Shown in pieces: positions 1 through 7,797 of a stretch of DNA of 31,448 nt. The stretch covers positions 1-31,448 of the forward strand of contig JAZRJV010000051.1 in assembly GCA_045645985.1 (NCBI GenBank), in the 5' to 3' direction. Numbering within the stretch: the first letter of the stretch is position 1; each line of letters opens with the position of its first letter. The stretch comes from RGIG9060 sp045645985 (GTDB lineage: Bacteria; Spirochaetota; Spirochaetia; Treponematales; Treponemataceae). Made by a program: the position numbers and the translations under genes. The notes beneath the pieces were generated by a model. It worked only from the letters and a program-made list of their open reading frames with translations. It ran no database searches and was not told where the DNA came from.

Positions 1-968
1 AAGAAATTGAAAAAGTTGAAAAACAAACAAATGAAAATTATGAATTAAAACAAAAATTAAATTACAAACAAGATTGTCTTAACAAAGAAGAAATTAAAAT
101 TGTTGAAAAGACTGAACTTCTTAAATTTAAAGAGAATAAAATAATTCAAAAAGAAATTGAATTAGATAAACGAGAAGAAAAAGTTTTACAAGGAGAACAG
201 CCTTTAATTGAAAGAGAAAATAAAATTATAAAAAAAGAAAATGAAATAAATCTGCGAACAGAAAATATTTTATCCAATGAGGAAAAAATAAAAAAACAGA
301 AAGAAGAACTTTCGAAAAAAGAAAACGCTTTATCAATAAAAGAAAAATATGTAAATGAAAAATTGCAACAAAGCATTGAAAATAAAAATCAAACAGAAAT
401 CAATTTGAAAAATATTCAGGAATTATATTTGCAAAATGAAAAAATGATTTTGAATTTCAATGTTGAAAGTAAAACAAAAATTGAAAAAATAAATTCCTGG
501 GAAGGAGCTTATGAAGAAATTGAAAATACAGATTCTTGGGTTACGAATGAGTTCAAACTTTATTCTGAAAACAAACATAAAGAAAATGCATTTTCAAAAT
601 TCTGTGAAAAAATAAAAAATGGTTTTAAAAATATTATTATCAAAATGAAAAATTTTTACGAAGAAAAAATTTCAAATCTTCAAGATCATTTGTTTGGTAC
701 AAAAAGATTTTTCAGAAAAGGTGATAATGCTTTTGTTGAATATACTTATGGAACAGAGGATTATAAAAAAATGCTTCTTGAAACTCCGATAAATAAAATT
801 GAACAAGCAATTAATGTTTGTAAACAAAATAAAAAAAATACTTTTGGAGATTTGATAAACAATGAAGATTTTTTTATAAAACATTTTGATCGTGCAAGAG
901 AACTTTCAGAAGAACGAAAAAAAGAATTAGAGATTTATAAAAAGAGAACTCAAGGTCTTTCAAGATAA
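1..968 (+). CDS. C-terminal part of a long coiled-coil protein (5' end outside window)
   Basis: The reading frame is open from base 3, with no stop before 966-968, so this is the 3' end of a longer gene (about 321 residues visible). The first 150 or so residues are almost entirely Glu, Lys, Asn, Gln, Ile and Leu in heptad-like order, with repeated K-E-x-E-L/I patterns, which indicates a long coiled coil. The last 170 residues are more mixed and probably globular or helical, ending in a basic tail. No signal peptide or membrane segment is visible in this part. I do not recognise the family. Long Glu/Lys coiled-coil tails are known on MobV-type plasmid mobilisation relaxases, which would suit an island setting, but the catalytic N-terminus that would decide this is off the window. 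A convergent hairpin follows the stop. Confidence 0.75.
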   Translation, partial: EIEKVEKQTNENYELKQKLNYKQDCLNKEEIKIVEKTELLKFKENKIIQKEIELDKREEKVLQGEQPLIERENKIIKKENEINLRTENILSNEEKIKKQKEELSKKENALSIKEKYVNEKLQQSIENKNQTEINLKNIQELYLQNEKMILNFNVESKTKIEKINSWEGAYEEIENTDSWVTNEFKLYSENKHKENAFSKFCEKIKNGFKNIIIKMKNFYEEKISNLQDHLFGTKRFFRKGDNAFVEYTYGTEDYKKMLLETPINKIEQAINVCKQNKKNTFGDLINNEDFFIKHFDRARELSEERKKELEIYKKRTQGLSR

Positions 969-979
969 AAAAGAAATTT

Positions 980-1013
980 AAAAATAAAAAAGGTCGGTAA
1001 ATAAACCGACCTT
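980..1013. terminator. Bidirectional hairpin terminator between coiled-coil gene and repressor gene
   Basis: A perfect 9-bp stem (AAGGTCGGT at 990-998, ACCGACCTT at 1005-1013) encloses a 6-nt loop. Read on the minus strand it is followed by a T-rich run (complement of 980-990), so it best serves the leftward repressor gene. On the plus strand the following T-rich stretch is weaker. It lies between two convergent genes. Confidence 0.7.
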
Positions 1014-1022
1014 AATTCTGAA

Positions 1023-1131
1023 ATAGTTCTTTTTCTCTACGAAAGTAGATATTTGATTTTTTCGAACTATGTATTTGTTTCTCTACTAAAGTAGATATTA
1101 TTTTAGGCTGCAACCTATATTTACAATATAG
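1023..1131. repeat. Cluster of small inverted repeats, including two copies of a 14-bp palindrome
   Basis: Two near-identical 21-bp units (about 1033-1053 and 1079-1099) each contain TCTAC-N4-GTAGA, with loops GAAA and TAAA. The first is enclosed by a second 7-bp pairing, ATAGTTC (1023-1029) with GAACTAT (1064-1070). A further 7-bp stem follows at 1115-1131. The region lies past the 3' ends of both flanking genes, so it could be a folded transcript end, protein-binding half-sites or a small repeat family. No function can be assigned. Confidence 0.5.
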
Positions 1132-1172
1132 CATAGATTTAAAAATTTTACAACAAATTAATTTATTAATTT

Positions 1173-1787
1173 TTAAACCTTATGAACTACATAACGAATT
1201 TTTCCAATTATTCTAAAGTCTTCGCTTTCAGAATTTTCACACATTGGAGCATAGTGTTTGTTATCAGAAATTATATGAACACAATCTTTTCCTTTTTGTA
1301 ATCGTTTTACGAAACCTGCCCCTTTATAATTGATAGCGTAAATTCCATCAGAACCGTCGTAACCTAAATTATCAAAAATGATAATATCATCATCAAATAA
1401 AGTCGGTTCCATTGAATCGCCACGAACATAGGCAGCTAAAATATTTTCTTTGTATCGCATTAAGGATTTTGGAATTGCTACATGTTCTAAAATTTCTGTA
1501 TTGTCGGGAAGTTCCTGACCTTTTCCAGCTGAGAATGCTTGTTCGTAAACAGGAATTGTTAAAACATCAATTGTAAGTTTATCTGGATATGCTTTAAATT
1601 CTTCCATTGTCATTCCAAAGGCTTCAACAATTTTTAATCCTTCTTCAAAACTAGGAAGACGACCAAGAGAAATTTTGTTTCTAAATGAACCTAATAAAAT
1701 TCCAGTTTTGTTGCAGAGCCATTCTTGATTTTGATTTAGTTCTGCAAGTTTCATCTTTACTTTTTTCCAAAAAACACTAGCATCCAT
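1173..1787 (-). CDS. LexA/CI-type self-cleaving repressor, S24 peptidase family
   Basis: This is a 204-residue protein with an N-terminal helix-turn-helix-like region (about residues 5-55) and a C-terminal S24 peptidase domain. The parts needed for RecA-stimulated autocleavage are all visible: an Ala87-Gly88 scissile bond in SAGKG, Ser125 in GDSMEP and Lys161 in VKRLQ, with spacings close to those of LexA. It should bind operators as a dimer and be inactivated by self-cleavage after DNA damage. I chose the ATG at 1787, not the upstream ATG at 1805, because a TATAAT box at 1794-1799 would make the longer start untranscribed. The gene diverges from umuD-umuC across about 95 bp, so umuD-umuC is its probable target along with its own promoter. 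It could equally be the element's or a prophage's own CI-type repressor. Confidence 0.85.
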   Translation of the reverse strand: MDASVFWKKVKMKLAELNQNQEWLCNKTGILLGSFRNKISLGRLPSFEEGLKIVEAFGMTMEEFKAYPDKLTIDVLTIPVYEQAFSAGKGQELPDNTEILEHVAIPKSLMRYKENILAAYVRGDSMEPTLFDDDIIIFDNLGYDGSDGIYAINYKGAGFVKRLQKGKDCVHIISDNKHYAPMCENSESEDFRIIGKIRYVVHKV

Positions 1788-1793
1788 GATTTT

Positions 1794-1822
1794 ATTATAC
1801 AACATAGGCTAAAAAATATAAA
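1794..1822 (-). promoter_or_regulatory. Promoter of the S24 repressor gene
   Basis: On the minus strand a perfect TATAAT (1794-1799) lies 17 bp from a weak TTTATA (1817-1822). Only 6 nt separate the -10 box from the ATG at 1787, so the transcript would begin at or next to the start codon. No Shine-Dalgarno sequence is present. Confidence 0.55.
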
Positions 1823-1832
1823 TAACCAAATG

Positions 1833-1871
1833 ATTATTTTAATTGACAAATAATGAAATTAGTAATATCAT
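1833..1871 (+). promoter_or_regulatory. Promoter of umuD-umuC with candidate operator
   Basis: A perfect TTGACA (1843-1848) and TATCAT (1866-1871) are separated by exactly 17 bp. The -35 box lies inside an AT-rich inverted repeat, ATTATTT (1833-1839) and AAATAAT (1848-1854) with an 8-bp spacer, placed where a dimeric repressor would block RNA polymerase. Transcription should start near 1878, just upstream of the ATG at 1882. The TTG at 1843 belongs to the -35 box and is therefore unlikely to be a start codon. Confidence 0.55.
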
Positions 1872-1881
1872 CAAATTATAT

Positions 1882-2187
1882 ATGATTTCTGGTTTTCCAA
1901 GTCCTGCTCAAGGGTACGAAAGTAATTCAATAGATTTAAATCAACTTCTCATCAAGCATCCTTCTGCTACTGTTTTTATGAAAATCGAAACTTCTCGTTA
2001 TTCTAATATAGGAATTTACAACGGAGATTTACTTATTGTGGATAGAGCAAAAAAAATTTCTCAAAACAGTTTAGTTATTTATGAATCAGAAGGTCACTTT
2101 GTTTTAGGAAAAGTTTGTAATATAAAAAGAGAAACAATAATTACAGGTTCAATTATTCATGTTATTCATACGGTAAAAGAATCATGA
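1882..2187 (+). CDS. umuD: UmuD'-like protein, DNA polymerase V accessory subunit, catalytically dead
   Basis: The 101-residue product matches UmuD closely over FPSPA, IDLNQLL, HPSAT and NGDLLIVD. From the ATG at 1882 it begins Met-Ile-Ser-Gly-Phe-Pro-Ser-Pro, and this Gly aligns with Gly25 of E. coli UmuD, the first residue of processed UmuD'. Aligned on the GDLLIVD block, the nucleophile Ser60 is Arg39 here and the general base Lys97 is Gly76, so it should not self-cleave. About 14 residues are also missing near the C-terminus compared with E. coli. A TTG start at 1843 would add 13 residues, but that TTG is the -35 box. The 3' end overlaps umuC by 4 bp (ATGA), implying translational coupling. 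The likely role is as the constitutively active UmuD'-type partner of UmuC. Confidence 0.85.
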   Translation: MISGFPSPAQGYESNSIDLNQLLIKHPSATVFMKIETSRYSNIGIYNGDLLIVDRAKKISQNSLVIYESEGHFVLGKVCNIKRETIITGSIIHVIHTVKES

Positions 2188-3440
2188 TTTTACACGCAGA
2201 TGGAAATTCATTCTATGCTTCTTGTGAACAAATTTATCGACCTGATTTAAGAGGAAAGCCAGTTGCAGTTCTTTCTAACAATGACGGTGTAATTATCGCA
2301 TTAAACAATGAAGCAAAAGCATGTGGAATAAAAAGAGGAAATCCATTTTTCAAAGTTCGCGATATCTGTAAATCAAAAGGTATAACAGTTTTTTCAAGTA
2401 ATTATACATTGTATGCAGATATAAATCGCAGGATAACTTCAATCTATTTAGAGTATGCTCCAGAGATTGAAGAATATTCAATTGATGAATCATTTTTATT
2501 TTTTGATAAATGTAATTGGTCAATAAAAGATTTTGAAGAAATTGGTTTTGAATTAAAACAACGGATTTATAAAGAAGTTGGTATTCCAATTTGTGTAGGT
2601 GGTGGTCCGACAAAAACACTTGCAAAGTTATATAACAAAAAAGCAAAAGAACATGGTGGAGTTTATATCTATGAGCCATCTAAAGTTGATGCACTTTTAG
2701 AATCTGTTGACTGTGGAACTATATGGGGAATTGGTCCAGCTCGGGCTAAAAAGTTAGAATACTATGGAATTAAAAATGCTTTAATGTTAAAACAACTTTC
2801 TTTGTATGATGCAAAAAAACTTTTAACAATCCAAGGAATGGATACTGTTCAAGAATTAAATGGAATAAGAGTTTTAGAAAGAGTTACAAGAGAAAAAAAA
2901 GAAGTGATAACTTCCAGTAGGCAATTTTCTGTAAAAGTTTATGACATTGAAACTCTTGAATGTGCAATATCTCAATATACAGAGCTGGCAGTAGAAAGAT
3001 TAAGAAAACAAAAATCAGAATGCAAGGCTGTACAAGTTTATATTTCTACTTGCAATTTTTATTCAGATAATCCTGAAGAAAAATATTCAAATGGTGCTGT
3101 TGTGGAATTTCCTCGTTATACATCATATACACCTGATATTGTTAATGCCGCCAAATTTGCTCTTTCAAATATTTATCGTAATGGATATGGATATAAAGTT
3201 GTTATGATTACTTTATTAAATCTTCAACCTGCTCAATTACAAGGATATTTATGGATTGACCCAAAGGAAGATATTAAAAAGAAAAATCTTATGGAAACTG
3301 TTGATGAAATTAGTTCCACTTATGGTCGGCGCTCAATTACACTAGGTAAATCTTTTGTTAAAGATGGTTGGCAAATGAAACGGGAATTTTTAAGTCCATG
3401 TTCTACTACTGATATAAATAATATTCCGATGGTTTGGTAG
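2184..3440 (+). CDS. umuC: UmuC, Y-family translesion DNA polymerase (pol V catalytic subunit)
   Basis: This is a 418-residue Y-family polymerase of normal UmuC length. The metal-binding acidic residues are present: Asp6 in ADGNSFYASCE, and Asp101-Glu102 in the SIDES motif. Tyr11 occupies the steric-gate position. A helix-hairpin-helix-like thumb segment (IWGIGPARAKKL, about residues 180-195) and a little-finger region with a C-terminal UmuC-type tail follow. With UmuD' it would copy damaged templates at the cost of mutation. It is co-transcribed with the truncated umuD through a 4-bp overlap and lies opposite a self-cleaving repressor, so it is expected to be DNA-damage inducible. The reading frame is intact. 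Confidence 0.95.
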   Translation: MILHADGNSFYASCEQIYRPDLRGKPVAVLSNNDGVIIALNNEAKACGIKRGNPFFKVRDICKSKGITVFSSNYTLYADINRRITSIYLEYAPEIEEYSIDESFLFFDKCNWSIKDFEEIGFELKQRIYKEVGIPICVGGGPTKTLAKLYNKKAKEHGGVYIYEPSKVDALLESVDCGTIWGIGPARAKKLEYYGIKNALMLKQLSLYDAKKLLTIQGMDTVQELNGIRVLERVTREKKEVITSSRQFSVKVYDIETLECAISQYTELAVERLRKQKSECKAVQVYISTCNFYSDNPEEKYSNGAVVEFPRYTSYTPDIVNAAKFALSNIYRNGYGYKVVMITLLNLQPAQLQGYLWIDPKEDIKKKNLMETVDEISSTYGRRSITLGKSFVKDGWQMKREFLSPCSTTDINNIPMVW

Positions 3441-3535
3441 TATGAGGTAAATTATAGGTAATTGGTTAAATAGTAAAACAATGCAACATTGCACTTTTTA
3501 TAATAAAGATGAGTAGAGAAACTGAATACTCTGAT

Positions 3536-3830
3536 ACATTGCTTCGCAATGTCAGTGTACCCCACACTGAAACCGACAAAAGTGCAACACTTTTATCAGT
3601 TTCGTTTGGGGCTCTGCACTTCGTTTGACCGCTCACTTCGTTCGGGCAAAGGTTTGACACCTTTGGAAACCGTCTTAAGGGGCTTTGCGGTCGCCCCTCA
3701 AAAAACTGTGCAATATTGCACTCTTGAACAGAGTGCTTATTGCAAGTTTTTTTCACCCCTCGTGCATAATATCTTCTTTGAATGTGAGAGAAGATATTAT
3801 GCAATTTTCACTTCTCAAGTTCGTGAAAAT
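3536..3830. repeat. Palindrome-dense, relatively GC-rich intergenic element in the 490-bp gap between umuC and hsdR
   Basis: The umuC-hsdR gap (3441-3932) holds no convincing gene; the short ORFs in it are by-products of the repeats. It contains a row of perfect hairpins: 7 bp at 3536-3552, 7 bp at 3552-3570, 7 bp at 3578-3594, a 12-bp palindrome at 3709-3720, 7 bp at 3718-3736, 14 bp at 3764-3777 with 3789-3802, and 8 bp at 3804-3811 with 3823-3830. The middle (about 3600-3700) is clearly richer in G+C than its surroundings. A partial flanking inverted repeat (TAATTGGT near 3459, ACCAATTA near 3866) could mark its ends. It may be a non-autonomous repeat element, a structured RNA or a protein-binding array. 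Confidence 0.5.
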
Positions 3831-3880
3831 CTTTTTTATCTATAACCATATCAATAACTTAAATTACCAATTATTAAATG

Positions 3881-3909
3881 AAATGTGGTCAATATAATAA
3901 AAATGTGGT
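3881..3909 (+). promoter_or_regulatory. Putative hsdR promoter flanked by 9-bp direct repeats
   Basis: The 9-mer AAATGTGGT occurs exactly twice (3881-3889 and 3901-3909), 20 bp apart, so both copies lie on the same DNA face. A perfect TATAAT (3893-3898) sits between them. No good -35 box is visible, which fits activator use or repression by a protein bound at the repeats. The hsdR SD sequence (GAGG, 3922-3925) lies just downstream. Confidence 0.45.
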
Positions 3910-3932
3910 AAAATAAGTTTTGAGGAAAATTT

Positions 3933-6290
3933 ATGGCAACTTCACAAATATTAACAAAATCAGAAATGACAGAAGAAGATATTAAGTATCACTATATTAC
4001 ACCTGCAATAGAAGCAAAATGGGATAAAAGTCTTATTCTTTTTGAAAGAAAAATTACAGATGGTAAAATTAATATTATGGGAAATAAAACTGTTCGCGAA
4101 GATGCAAAAAAAGCAGATTATATGCTTTACATGAATCCTCAATTTCCTTTAGCAGTTGTCGAAGCAAAATCAAATAAATTTTCAATTTCGCATGGTCTTC
4201 AACAAGCAAAACAATATGCAGAAATGATGAACATACCATTTGCTTATAGTTCAAATGGTGATGGATTTGAAGAATATGATTATCTTACAGGTAAAGAAAC
4301 AACTCTAAAACTTGAAGATTTCCCATCCTTAGAAGAATTGCGAGATAGATATTTACACAATTGTAATAATGGTAATGGTATTACAGCAGAAGAAAATCTA
4401 CTTATCGAACAACCATATTATACCGACCAAAATACTTATGATCCTCGTTACTATCAAGCAAATGCAATAAACCTTACTTTAAAAGCTATTACAAAACATC
4501 AAAAAAGAATGCTTCTAGTAATGGCAACAGGAACAGGAAAAACTTATACTGCATTTCAAATAGTTTATCGCCTAATAAAATCAGGATTGGTAAAAAAAGT
4601 TTTATACTTAGCAGACAGAAATATTCTTGTTGACCAATCAATTCAACAAGATTTTAAAAGTCTTCAAAAAGTCATTCACAAAGTTCAATATTCAGAAGAT
4701 ATAAAAAAAGGTAAATCAACCTATTCTGCATATCAAGTTTATTTTGCGTTATATCAACAATTAATTGGTGAAGGTGGTGAAGCTCACTATGCTGAATTAT
4801 TTGATCCTGAGTATTTTGATTTAATCATTGTTGATGAATGTCATCGTGGTTCAGCAAAAGATGATAGTCAATGGCGTTGTGTACTTGAATATTTTAATAA
4901 TGCTTATCAACTTGGTATGACTGCAACTCCAAAAGAAACTTCTTATGTTTCAAACCTTTCTTATTTTGGCGAACCTCTTTATCAATACAGTCTAAAGCAA
5001 GGAATTGAAGATGGATTTCTTGCACCTTTTAAAGTTATAAAAGTTACAACAAATATTAGTGAAGGTTGGAGACCAACAAAAGGTCAATGTGATATATACG
5101 GTAATGAAATTGAGGACAGAGTTTATACAAATAGCGATTTTGATTACAAGATAATTATACAAGATAGAATAAATCAAGTTGCACAAGAAATTACAAATTA
5201 CTTGAAGGCAACAGATAGAATGTCTAAAACAATTGTGTTCTGTGCAAATGAAGAACATGCAGATATGATGAGAAAAGCATTGAACAATCTAAATTCTGAT
5301 ATTACAAAAGAGCATCCTGATTATGTTGTTAGAATAACAGCAAGTGATGATTATGGTAAAAAGAAATTAGATTATTTTATTTCAGTAAATGCAGAATATC
5401 CAGTAATTGCAACAACATCGGAACTTCTTTCAACTGGTGCAGATTGTAAAATGACTAAGTTGATAGTCTTGGATAAAATGATAGGTTCAATGACTCAATT
5501 TAAACAGATTATTGGACGAGGAACTAGAATCCGTGAAAAAGAAGGCAAAATGAGTTTTGCTGTTATGGATTTTAGAAATGTAACTCGTTTGTTTGCTGAT
5601 CCAGACTGGGATGGACCGATTGAAATAGATCCAAATTATCCACCAACTCCAGGAACAAAACCTGTAATTTTGCCACCTAATCCACCAGATCCAATTTTGA
5701 CACCACCAAAGAATCCTAAGCCTATTGTTACTCCACAAGGTTGTCGTGTAGAAATTATCAACAAAATGGTTTCTGTGTATGATGTAAATGGTAAGTTGTT
5801 AAAACACGAAAGTATTATTGATTACACAAAATCAAATGTAATTGGAGAATACGCATCTCTTGATGCTTTCATTCATAATTGGAACAAGGCTGATAAAAAA
5901 ACTATTATAAAAGAACAATTTGCTAAACTTGGAATTGATTTTGAAGAAATAAAGAAAGAAAAAAATATGTCAGATGTAGATGATTTTGATTTTATTTGTC
6001 ATATTGCTTATGATAAAAAACCTCTTACTAGAGCTGAAAGAGCTAAAAATGTTAAGAAGCGAGATTTTATTAGTAAGTATAACGAACAAGCACAAAAGGT
6101 TTTAAATATTCTTCTTGATAAATATATGAACGAAGGTATTTACGAAATGGAAGATGAAGCTATATTTAATACACCTCTAATGAAAAAAATGTTAGGTGGC
6201 AACATTACAAAGGTAATGACATTCTTTGATGGACCAGAAGGATTCTATTCTGCAATTAAAGAATTGGAAGCTGAATTATACGCAGCATAA
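3933..6290 (+). CDS. hsdR: Type I restriction-modification system, restriction/translocase subunit HsdR
   Basis: The 785-residue protein has the full HsdR layout. The N-terminal endonuclease domain shows Asp62 and the Glu77-x-Lys79 pair (PD-(D/E)xK type). An SF2 translocase follows, with Walker A MATGTGKT (residues 197-204), DECH (301-304), TAT (330-332) and the QIIGRGTR motif VI. Residues about 565-605 form a strongly proline-rich linker before the C-terminal domain that docks on the methylase. The length and C-terminal region resemble the EcoEI/EcoAI (type IB-like) group. It cleaves unmethylated foreign DNA at a distance after ATP-driven translocation. GAGG 7 nt before the ATG sets the start. 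The operon continues to hsdM after 19 bp. Confidence 0.95.
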   Translation: MATSQILTKSEMTEEDIKYHYITPAIEAKWDKSLILFERKITDGKINIMGNKTVREDAKKADYMLYMNPQFPLAVVEAKSNKFSISHGLQQAKQYAEMMNIPFAYSSNGDGFEEYDYLTGKETTLKLEDFPSLEELRDRYLHNCNNGNGITAEENLLIEQPYYTDQNTYDPRYYQANAINLTLKAITKHQKRMLLVMATGTGKTYTAFQIVYRLIKSGLVKKVLYLADRNILVDQSIQQDFKSLQKVIHKVQYSEDIKKGKSTYSAYQVYFALYQQLIGEGGEAHYAELFDPEYFDLIIVDECHRGSAKDDSQWRCVLEYFNNAYQLGMTATPKETSYVSNLSYFGEPLYQYSLKQGIEDGFLAPFKVIKVTTNISEGWRPTKGQCDIYGNEIEDRVYTNSDFDYKIIIQDRINQVAQEITNYLKATDRMSKTIVFCANEEHADMMRKALNNLNSDITKEHPDYVVRITASDDYGKKKLDYFISVNAEYPVIATTSELLSTGADCKMTKLIVLDKMIGSMTQFKQIIGRGTRIREKEGKMSFAVMDFRNVTRLFADPDWDGPIEIDPNYPPTPGTKPVILPPNPPDPILTPPKNPKPIVTPQGCRVEIINKMVSVYDVNGKLLKHESIIDYTKSNVIGEYASLDAFIHNWNKADKKTIIKEQFAKLGIDFEEIKKEKNMSDVDDFDFICHIAYDKKPLTRAERAKNVKKRDFISKYNEQAQKVLNILLDKYMNEGIYEMEDEAIFNTPLMKKMLGGNITKVMTFFDGPEGFYSAIKELEAELYAA

Positions 6291-6309
6291 AATTGATAAG
6301 GAATAAAAT

Positions 6310-7785
6310 ATGTCAAACATTTCTTCATTTGTAAAACGATTAAGAGATATAATGAGAGCAGATCCAGGTATTAACGGTGATGCACAACGAATTGAACAAA
6401 TTGCTTGGATGCTTTTTTTGAAAGTATATGATTCAAAAGAAGATGAATGGAAAGCATTAAACAAAAATTATGTATCAATAATTCCAGAAGAAATACAATG
6501 GAAAAATTGGGCACATGAAAAAAAAGCTGGTGATGGATTATCAGGGGATGATCTTTTAAATTTTGTAAATAATATTGTATTCCCGAAATTAAAATCTCTT
6601 GCTGTTAGCAAAGAAACAGAAATTAGAAAAGCTATTGTAAAGACTACTTTTGAAGATGCAAACAACTATATGAAAGATGGTGTTTCTCTTCGTCAAGTTA
6701 TAAATGTAATTGATGAAATAGATTTTTCAGATTACGAAGAAAGCCATGCCTTTGGTGAAATTTATGAATCAATACTAAAAGAATTACAAAGTGCAGGTTC
6801 TTCAGGTGAATTTTATACACCAAGAGCTGTAACTGATTTTATGGCAAAAATGATAGATCCAAAAATTGGTGAAAAGATGGCAGACTTTGCTTGTGGAACT
6901 GGTGGATTTATTACGAGTTGGTTAAAAGCGTTAGAGGAAAAAATAAAAACAGCAGATGATCAAAAAGAATATGCTTCATCAGTATACGGAATTGAGAAAA
7001 AACAATTTCCATATATGCTTTGTGTTACAAATCTTCTCTTGCATGATGTAGACTCTCCAAAAATTTATCATGATAACTCTTTAATTTATGATGTATTAAA
7101 CTATGGTGATGATGATAGATTTGATGTAGTTCTTATGAATCCACCTTATGGAGGAACCGAAAAGCAAGATGTAAAAAATCACTTTCCTGCTGATCTTGTA
7201 TCAAGTGAAACTGCAGATCTTTTTATGAGTGTAATTATGTATCGTTTAAAGAAAAATGGTAGAGCTGCAGTAATTATTCCTGATGGATTTTTATTTGGAA
7301 ATGATAACGCAAAAACAAATCTTAAGAAAAAACTTCTTACAGATTTTAATCTTCATACAGTAGTAAGATTGCCATCAAGTGTTTTCTCTCCTTATACAAG
7401 TATTACCACGAACATCTTGTTTTTCAATAATGAAGAACCAACTGGTAAAACTTGGTTTTATCGTGTAGATATTCCATCTGATAGAAAACATTTTAGTAAA
7501 ACCAAACCAATGGAATTAAAACATTTTGAAGATTGTATAAATTGGTGGAATGATCGCAAAGAAATCTATGATGAAGATGGAAATCCTAAGTCAAAATGCT
7601 ATTCTTCTCAGGAACTTATAGAAAGCGGATATAACTTTGATGTTTGTGGTTATCCCAAAGCCGAAGAAGAAATCCTAAGCATAAAAGATACAATTCTTAA
7701 CTACAAGAAACATAGTGAAGTTGCAGATGAAAATATCAATTCAACACTAACAAAAATTTCAGAAATTCTTGGAATTGAATTGTAG
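6310..7785 (+). CDS. hsdM: Type I restriction-modification system, adenine methyltransferase subunit HsdM
   Basis: This 491-residue N6-adenine DNA methyltransferase is of the usual HsdM length. An N-terminal helical HsdM_N domain (about residues 5-145) precedes the methylase core. The core has the GEFYTPRAV signature (about 166-174), SAM-binding motif I ADFACGTGGF (191-200) and catalytic motif IV NPPY (about 277-280). It partners with HsdS to modify host sites and is also part of the HsdR2M2S1 nuclease. The SD AAGGA precedes the ATG. No frameshift or missing motif is seen. Confidence 0.95.
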   Translation: MSNISSFVKRLRDIMRADPGINGDAQRIEQIAWMLFLKVYDSKEDEWKALNKNYVSIIPEEIQWKNWAHEKKAGDGLSGDDLLNFVNNIVFPKLKSLAVSKETEIRKAIVKTTFEDANNYMKDGVSLRQVINVIDEIDFSDYEESHAFGEIYESILKELQSAGSSGEFYTPRAVTDFMAKMIDPKIGEKMADFACGTGGFITSWLKALEEKIKTADDQKEYASSVYGIEKKQFPYMLCVTNLLLHDVDSPKIYHDNSLIYDVLNYGDDDRFDVVLMNPPYGGTEKQDVKNHFPADLVSSETADLFMSVIMYRLKKNGRAAVIIPDGFLFGNDNAKTNLKKKLLTDFNLHTVVRLPSSVFSPYTSITTNILFFNNEEPTGKTWFYRVDIPSDRKHFSKTKPMELKHFEDCINWWNDRKEIYDEDGNPKSKCYSSQELIESGYNFDVCGYPKAEEEILSIKDTILNYKKHSEVADENINSTLTKISEILGIEL

Positions 7786-7797
7786 GAGAATTCAAAA

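Noticed and set aside
1843..1881. TTG start giving umuD a 114-residue product
   Set aside because: The TTG is the first half of a perfect TTGACA -35 box with TATCAT 17 bp on, so it would lie upstream of the transcription start. No SD precedes it.
3536..3830. Integron attC site or CRISPR array
   Set aside because: The stems differ in sequence and spacing, there are no regular repeats with unique spacers, and no cas gene, integrase or attC end motif is seen.
3549..3845. 98-codon plus-strand ORF, and a 112-codon minus-strand ORF over the same place
   Set aside because: Both arise from the hairpin-rich repeat sequence, have no SD, and encode low-complexity residues mirrored between the strands.
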